Part shown: positions 58,441 to 64,000 of the stretch, piece by piece
How the letters are laid out: every line of letters begins with the position of its first letter
Numbering within the stretch: position 1 is the stretch's first letter
From: Cichorium intybus
Lineage: Eukaryota; Streptophyta; Magnoliopsida; Asterales; Asteraceae
NCBI GenBank assembly: GCA_023525715.1
Contig: CM042012.1
Coordinates: forward strand, 43,294,941-43,358,940
Direction of reading: 5' to 3'
DNA: 64,000 nucleotides
Program-made: the position numbers and the translations under genes
Notes under the pieces: model-generated
Databases searched by the model: none
What the model was told of the DNA's origin: nothing
Seen by the model: only the letters and a program-made list of their open reading frames with translations

Positions 58441-59571
58441 AATTTCTTTACCGAGCACCTCCGCTGAAGCTCGTAGCAAATCCTCCAAATCGAATATGGT
58501 AGAGGAGTTTCTGAAGAACACCAGCTTCTTGTTACCACTGGCATCTGTGTTTCCACCCGCTGTGGAAGATGTAGTCATTGCCGCCGCAGCTGCTGCAGCG
58601 ACGGAGAATCCATTGCTTCCGGTTCCGGAACCTGTTAACGGTTTCTCCCCTAAAACCTCTGCATCTGTCGACTTGGAAGCACCAATGTCGATTGAGCTTG
58701 TTTTCTTACTGGATCTCTTTCGACAAAGGATAAACAGGAGGAGGAGGAGAACGACGAGTCCCAGTACAGATCCGATTACTATACCTGCAATCGCGCCGCC
58801 GGACAAGCGGTTCTTCTTCTTCCTGTTTCTGTCCAGATCTACAGAAACCGCCGGAGGAACATTTTCCTTAGTAGGGCAAATTTCGTCGAGGGGAGAGCCG
58901 CAGAGAGAATTTCCGATAAACGATTCCTTGGGTTTTGATTGGAGAGTTTTAGGAACCGAGCCATTTAGGTTGTTGAATGAGACATTAAACTGCTCCAAAT
59001 TGGGAATTTTGAGGTCCGGTAGAGAACCGGAAAACTGGTTGTTCTCGAGGTATAAGGTTCGCAACCGCGTAAAATTGTTGAAACCAGCTGAAATCTCACC
59101 TGAGAAATTGTTGCCAGCAAGGTTTAACCTGACAAGGTCGCGTAAACTACCAAAAAAGTCCTCCGGAAAGGGGCCGGATAAGCGATTACCCTGGAGATAG
59201 AGGTTGCGTAAATCAAGACAGGAAGAAAGATCGGCGGGGAGAGGGCCGAAGAGTGCATTAAAGCGGAGACTGAGGGTTTTAAGCTTAGTCAAGTTTCCGA
59301 AAATGCCGACCGGGAGTTGGCCGGAGAGTGATACACCAGGGAGGTGGAGGGCGGTAACGCGGTTAGTGGTGTTATCACATTGTACCCCGGGCCAATTACA
59401 CGGGTTTTGTTGGGTGGTTGTCCAGAAGAGGGTACGGCCACCGACGGCGGAGCGGAGAGAAAGGAGAGCAGCGCGGTCCGAAGCCAGATCTGTCATGATT
59501 CCGGCGGGAAGAAGGAGCAAAATGTGGAAGAGAAACACCAACATTGTTGAGGTTGCGTACTGAATCCCCAT
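58423..59571 (-). CDS. LRR receptor-like kinase (RLK1/RLK902 clade), cut at the kinase start
   Basis: From ATG 59571 the 382-aa protein has a signal peptide (residues about 1-27), an LRRNT_2 cap (DRAALLSLRSAVGGRTLFW ... CNWPGVQC), and about five leucine-rich repeats (LKTLSLRFNALFGPLP, LRNLYLQGNRLSGPFP). A membrane span follows (GGAIAGIVIGSVLGLVVLLL) with a serine-rich juxtamembrane region. This is the LRR-III group of largely kinase-inactive receptors (Arabidopsis RLK1/RLK902-like, about 650 aa). The frame enters the kinase domain at FDLEDLLRASAEVLGK and then reads EIRIQRN and stops in repeat DNA; the remaining kinase domain (about 270 aa) is not found in the window. It may still encode a membrane protein without kinase, or be a pseudogene. 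A (GA)n run lies in its leader. Confidence 0.82.
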   Translation of the reverse strand: MGIQYATSTMLVFLFHILLLLPAGIMTDLASDRAALLSLRSAVGGRTLFWTTTQQNPCNWPGVQCDNTTNRVTALHLPGVSLSGQLPVGIFGNLTKLKTLSLRFNALFGPLPADLSSCLDLRNLYLQGNRLSGPFPEDFFGSLRDLVRLNLAGNNFSGEISAGFNNFTRLRTLYLENNQFSGSLPDLKIPNLEQFNVSFNNLNGSVPKTLQSKPKESFIGNSLCGSPLDEICPTKENVPPAVSVDLDRNRKKKNRLSGGAIAGIVIGSVLGLVVLLLLLFILCRKRSSKKTSSIDIGASKSTDAEVLGEKPLTGSGTGSNGFSVAAAAAAAMTTSSTAGGNTDASGNKKLVFFRNSSTIFDLEDLLRASAEVLGKEIRIQRN

Positions 59572-59732
59572 ATTTTCACGAATGATTTGAAAACGAAACC
59601 CCAAATTTCTAATAATGGGAAATGAAATATGTGAATCTTCAAAAAGAGGTGGTGTTGGTCGTCATGTGAAAGACTTTTACTCTGCTTTCATCATCGATTG
59701 CCCACCGGAAAGCACAGCTGCACCAGCCGAAC

Positions 59733-59762
59733 ACGAGAGAGAGAGAGAGAGAGAGAGAGAGG
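59733..59762. repeat. (GA)n run in the leader of the receptor gene
   Basis: About 15 GA units 160 bp upstream of the start codon. GA repeats are frequent in plant 5-prime leaders; a role is not shown. Confidence 0.85.
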
Positions 59763-60996
59763 CTGTAAACCCTACGTTGTTTACTCTTTAGTCAAATAAA
59801 ATCTTCACTCTTTTGAGTGAATTACAAGACTGTCCCTCCTGCACAGCTCACTCTTTTAAGTCAATTAATAATGGATAGGGAGAGAAACGCCGCACAGCTC
59901 ACTCTTTATAATAACTTCTATAGATTTTCAATAATACCCTTATATTTATTTTATTTATTTTTTTATAATTTGACTTGGGTAGTGTTTTTAATTTAATTGA
60001 CCTAATTTTTATAGAGAATTTAGTATGATTATTTTTTTAATTAATGTTAATAAAATATTTAAGTGTGTTTAGTTAAAAAATTAGGCGTCCTTGATATTAA
60101 TTCATGATTTTATATTTAGTTTCCTAAATTGTCAATATTTTTTCTTAATAAAAATTATATTTATATCGAAATTATGAATAAAAGAGTATGCATTTCATGA
60201 TTATATATTGAGTTACTGTTATATATATAAATATCATACAAATTTCATTTACTCATTATTTTGTTTAATCTATTACCCTTATATTTAAAAGTGAACAGGT
60301 CTTCTAGAAGACTTGGGGGGTTGGAGGGGTGTTTGCGGGGTGGTTTTTTTTTGCCATTCGACTCCCGCCACCTGCATTCCTTCTTGCGACACGACCTCCA
60401 TCACTACCCAGACCTCGACTATATCTCTTTCTTGCAGGTTTCAATCCCTTTCTATTTCTTTTTTTTCTTCTTCTTCTCGACCCTCTGCCTCCGCCTTCAA
60501 CCCTCTTATAGCGATCTGATTTCTACCCTTTCTTATCGATGGAAAGAAGAACAAAAAAATTGAAACCGGTGTGTTGAGGCTAATCCCCGTAGGGCCCTTG
60601 ATTTCTGTAAAAAATCCTTCAATGTAACGTACTTTTCGTCAATTAGATCAAGAACTTATCAGAATATATGTAAGTATAATAGTATTTTTGTTTCCTAAAG
60701 AAGCTGTGATTGTGTTGAGCTTAATTTGTAGTTAGAAACAAATGGCGGTTGAATTGTTTAATCATGATCGTGATTTCTTCATGTTCTGATCAAAGATGTA
60801 ATTATTACAGGTCCAATCGTCGTTTACTTGTATCTCAGTGGATTGATAATTCACTGGGGAAGGGAAACCTTCTGTACTGCAAACGATTTCATATGAAAGG
60901 CCGGTGGGAATCAGAACTGTAGGTGCGTTGAAATCTTCAATTGGTTGGTGGTTTTTTGTTTGTTCTCGGATGATTTGATGAATACCTGCTTTCAAT
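59763..60996. other. Intergenic region and leader of the GTD-binding pseudogene
   Basis: 59763-60250 is AT-rich with no gene. 60290-60560 is pyrimidine-rich and UTR/exon-like, followed by possible intron DNA up to the start codon at 60997. Open frames in the pyrimidine-rich stretch lack domains. Confidence 0.45.
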
Positions 60997-61835
60997 ATGG
61001 AATCTGAGATTGAGCATCCCGCGGCTACAGTAGTCAAATGGTGTGATTGTGGATCTGATTGTTGTTCTGCAAAACTTGACAACATTGGGTCATGGATTTG
61101 CACCACTAAGAGAAAGCTTGACGAGAGAGATGACAACAAATTCATCATACCTGGCCTTTCAATTCCAGAAGTGGCTCGTGTCGACATTGGAAATGAATGT
61201 GCTGCTCTTCGAGAGATGGTTACTAGCCAACAACAAACCATTCAAGATCTCTCAAATGAATTGGATAAAGAGAGAAATGTTGCTTCCTCTGCTGCTAACG
61301 AGGCCATGTCGATGATCTTGAGGTTATAGAGTCAGAAAGTTGAAGTCCATATGGAAGCTCGCCAATTCAAACGGTTTTCAGAGGAGAGGATGGCTCATGA
61401 TCAGCAAGAGATTATGGAATTGGAAGATTGCTTGTACCAAAGAGAACAGACCATACAAGCTTTGACTTGTGAGGTACATGCATATAAACACAGGATGTTG
61501 AGTTTTGGTCTCACAGAATCTGAAGCAGAAGGGGACAACAATGGCTTAATACGCATCAATAGCAGTGAAAGAAACTTAGACACCCAATTTGAGCTCCCTA
61601 CGTATAATTATCCTCTTTTGAAATGCAGTCAAATGAACATCATGATGCAGAACTTGACAATGAATCAATTGATATAGAAGAAAGGATTGATCAGTTGGAG
61701 AGAAGTCCTAAGCATAGTCTAGTACGCGAGATATACACTGTTGACTCTGTTCATAATGTAGGATCCTTTGAAAATGATCAGGCTAAACTTGGCACATATG
61801 ATGATCTTAATAGTGCTCGAAGTGAGTCATCATAA
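60997..61835 (+). pseudogene. GTD-binding (DUF593) protein, MYOB-like, with nonsense codon and frameshift
   Basis: The ATG at 60997 opens a cysteine-containing head (VVKWCDCGSDCC). The GTD-binding domain (PF04576, zein-binding) starts at NECAALREMVTSQQQTIQDL, with SSAANEAMSMILRL. A TAG at 61327 sits where the family has glutamine, and the same frame continues with KVEVHMEARQFKRFSEERMA and TIQALTCEVHAYKHRM. Near 61620 the frame shifts; the C-terminal part reads NEHHDAELDNESIDIEERID and ends at TAA/TGA 61835 after SARSESS. In plants such proteins are myosin XI adaptors (MYOB) on vesicles. With two lesions it is probably a pseudogene; a hidden intron at the shift is less likely. Confidence 0.75.
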
Positions 61836-61890
61836 CAATATATTATTTTGGTTAAAATGCAGGCATTCAATTTTGGTTGTAAATTTATAT

Positions 61891-63455
61891 TGTAACGACC
61901 CAAAAATATGTTCAAATGGAAAGTAAGAAGTAAATGAATAATTAATAAGTAATAATTCATAGTTTGAGCAAAAAGGGTATTTTGGTAATTTCCAATTACT
62001 ATTATGAATGAAAAGAATTATATTTTCATTAAGGATGAAATATATGAACTAAATTATAGTTATAAGTATGAAGTATGAAGAATGAAAAGACAAAAGTGAG
62101 TGAGGAGTGTAAAATGACCAAAAAGGGAATTTTTGTCATTTTGAAATATCTAACCTCATGATGAGATTTTTACGTGTTAGAATGTTGTTAATGAGTAAAA
62201 TAAGTTTAGAAGTGGGACAAAACTCTAAGACTTAAAAAGGTTCCAAGAAATAAAGAGAGTTTTGTGCCTATAGTGAAAAGTAGGAAAGTTGAGGGACCAA
62301 ATGGTCATTTCATGAAAGATGTGAGGTATAAAAATGGGATCTCTCCCTTTTCAGCCATAAGTCATATAAAATTCAGAGAAAAAGGAGAGGGAGATGTCGG
62401 TTCTTGAAGAATTCATGAAGGTTTTGAAGCTAGCAACGTTATATTATCAAATTCCTTGAATTCCTAGCTTACATAAGGTAAGATTTCATCATCTCTAGCT
62501 AGAAATTTCGTTTAGGGTTTCATGGTCGAATTTCATATGTTGGAGGAGGAGTAATTCCTGTGATTCCAAGTAATTAGATTATGTTTCTAGTCACCTTATG
62601 ATCACTATCCAACATATGGATGGTTTAGAATCATGGTTTGATGAAATTGATTCATATGAACCCTAAATATTGGGGGTTTTAGATCATGGTATTAAATTGA
62701 TGTAATTAAGTAGTTTTAATTATGTTTATGGATGAAAGAAACCCTTACAAGTGGTTTCCTAATGATTCCAAGCAATCAACAATAAGTTAGGAACTAAATG
62801 GTAATTGGAAGGGTGGAATGGAATTGATGATTCCATGAATGAAACCCATAAAAATGGACAATTGGAGTCATGAATTGGTAATGAATGAAGTATGTTTTGG
62901 GTTGTAAAACCCATAATTTAGCTTCCCTTGATTGTATATATGTATATATAGAAGTTAGAAAGAAATGGAGTCTTGTATTAGAATTGATGTGCACATGAGC
63001 TTCCTTAGAGCTCTTATGACATCCTATGGTCTTAATCATTAAGTCGTGAACTAAATAAGTCTTAATGAGAATAAAAATATGTTCTTGACATGTTAGAAGG
63101 TCAATAGAACCTATTGGTAAAGTTTGGTTAAGTTTGGGAACAAATGGAACCAAGAAGTGAACTAAAACTGCAAAGAAAGAACAAAATTCGGGGGCTGGAT
63201 AAATGGGTCTGTAGCCTGACACGACCCATGTAAAATCACACAGCCCATGTGATTTGGACCAGTAAGGTCTGTAGGTTTTACACGGCCCATGTAAAACTAC
63301 ACGACCCATGTGACCTGGACTTGTATAGTTCACTTACATTATGACCTTAATTGAGTAGTTTGATCCCCTAATCTTTAGTATATGTATAATAGAGTGTGAA
63401 AACATGAAAATGAGTATAATAGGACATGGGTTAAGTAGTCTTTACATATCGTTAA
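61891..63455 (+). mobile_element. Gypsy-type LTR (right side interrupted)
   Basis: Begins TGTAACGACCCAAAAATATG. A TATAAAAATGGGATC box at about 62328 with a following leader (AAAAGGAGAGGGAGATG) indicates plus orientation. CACGGCCCATGTAAAAC words repeat at 63220-63320 in several copies. The LTR runs into another LTR at 63456, so its right end is not visible. Confidence 0.65.
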
Positions 63456-64000
63456 TGTAAGGTTTTTCTGCAATCTATGAACTAAAATCCTAAGTTCACA
63501 TGCAACCTAGAAAGGATCTATGTTTTCTATCTTTGAACATATAATAATAATTCCAACGGCTAACAAAAATTTCTAATAATGACTAACAGAAATTTCTATA
63601 TAAAACAATTAATAAAAACTAACCTTTAGTTTTATTCTTGAAGCCGAGCAGCACAAGTGTCATGCCTCAAATGAGATCACACCCAGAAGTCCAAGCAGAG
63701 GTTAACTATCTTAACCTCTTATTAAGAACGGCTCGCTATAAAACCTTAGAGAAGGATTATAGACGGCAAGGAGAGAAGAGAAATTCCAATGAAGTGTTTT
63801 GGAATGGTGCAAGTTTTCAAGTGATGGGGAGAGGCTTATTTATAGTGTTCAACTTTTGAACAATTGCATTCTAGCCCCTGCACTTATAATCAATTTAGCC
63901 CCTGCACTTTTAATTAATTCCAAATTAATTCCAATTAATTATGATTAATTCCAAACTAGTTTATCATTAATTTATTATCACATAATAAATTAACGAACTA
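63456..64000 (-). mobile_element. Ty1/copia LTR, minus strand, cut by the window edge
   Basis: Begins TGTAAGGTTTTTCTGC and contains, in complement, words of the copia LTR family at 43290 (GAACTTAGG, GTTGCATGTGAAC-like TTCACATGCAACCTAG; ATAGAAAACATAGATC; TCAAATGAGATCACACCC). It is a clearly diverged relative. TTATTTATAGTG near 63837 matches the position of the family's TATA region. No primer site adjoins its left edge, so this is a 3-prime or solo LTR whose rest lies beyond the window. Confidence 0.6.

Noticed and set aside
58304..59200. 298-codon plus-strand frame
   Set aside because: It is antisense to the receptor-like kinase gene, whose signal peptide, LRRs and membrane span are clear on the minus strand.

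Overview
This is a plant nuclear window, most likely eudicot and plausibly Asteraceae; the family-level guess is inference from the style of the LTR families and gene fragments. Genes carry GT-AG introns, AT-rich spacers fill long stretches, and most of the 64 kb is layered transposable elements. Coding potential of the host is confined to a few islands.

Layout. 1-956: the left end of a CACTA-type element. 957-13592: a Mutator-like element (long TIRs, 9-bp target duplication) that was hit by a 11.3-kb Ty3/gypsy Tat/Athila-type element on the minus strand (1179-12468, TSD ACCAC, tRNA-Asp primer site). That element carries gag, protease and an accessory ORF but no reverse transcriptase or integrase, and was itself hit by a Ty1/copia fragment (4095-5039) and by a 2-kb solo LTR (10261-12267, TSD ACGGC). 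14075-14400: a telomere-like array in inverted arrangement. 14664-17001: a small hAT element split by a 2-kb CACTA element (14687-16681), both with intact target duplications. 17-21.8 kb: mostly unassigned AT-rich DNA. 21.9-28.7 kb: two tandem copies of an F-box gene separated by remnants of hAT, Harbinger and copia elements. 28.7-33 kb: repeats, a 1.5-kb solo LTR (29315-30797) and a broken piece of a BOR-type boron transporter gene. 33.3-43.3 kb: decayed gypsy chromovirus DNA, including a 2.7-kb LTR and an integrase-chromodomain remnant. 43290-50931: a full-length Ty1/copia element with near-identical LTRs and two coding lesions. 51.1-52.2 kb: a PIF/Harbinger-associated remnant.

Host genes. 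The best gene is a complete, 14-exon PrimPol (DNA primase-polymerase) gene at 52391-56361, predicted 579 aa with all catalytic and zinc-binding residues. To its right lie an LRR receptor-like kinase gene cut off exactly at the start of its kinase domain (58423-59571, minus) and a GTD-binding (DUF593, MYOB-like) pseudogene with one nonsense codon and one frameshift (60997-61835). The window ends in a gypsy LTR interrupted by another copia LTR.

How the parts relate. The elements form a datable nest: each inner insertion has its own target duplication, so the order MULE, then gypsy, then solo LTR/copia, and hAT, then CACTA, can be read directly. The F-box pair, receptor and MYOB-like loci show gene birth and decay. 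PrimPol is the only locus for which every splice junction and motif supports a working protein.
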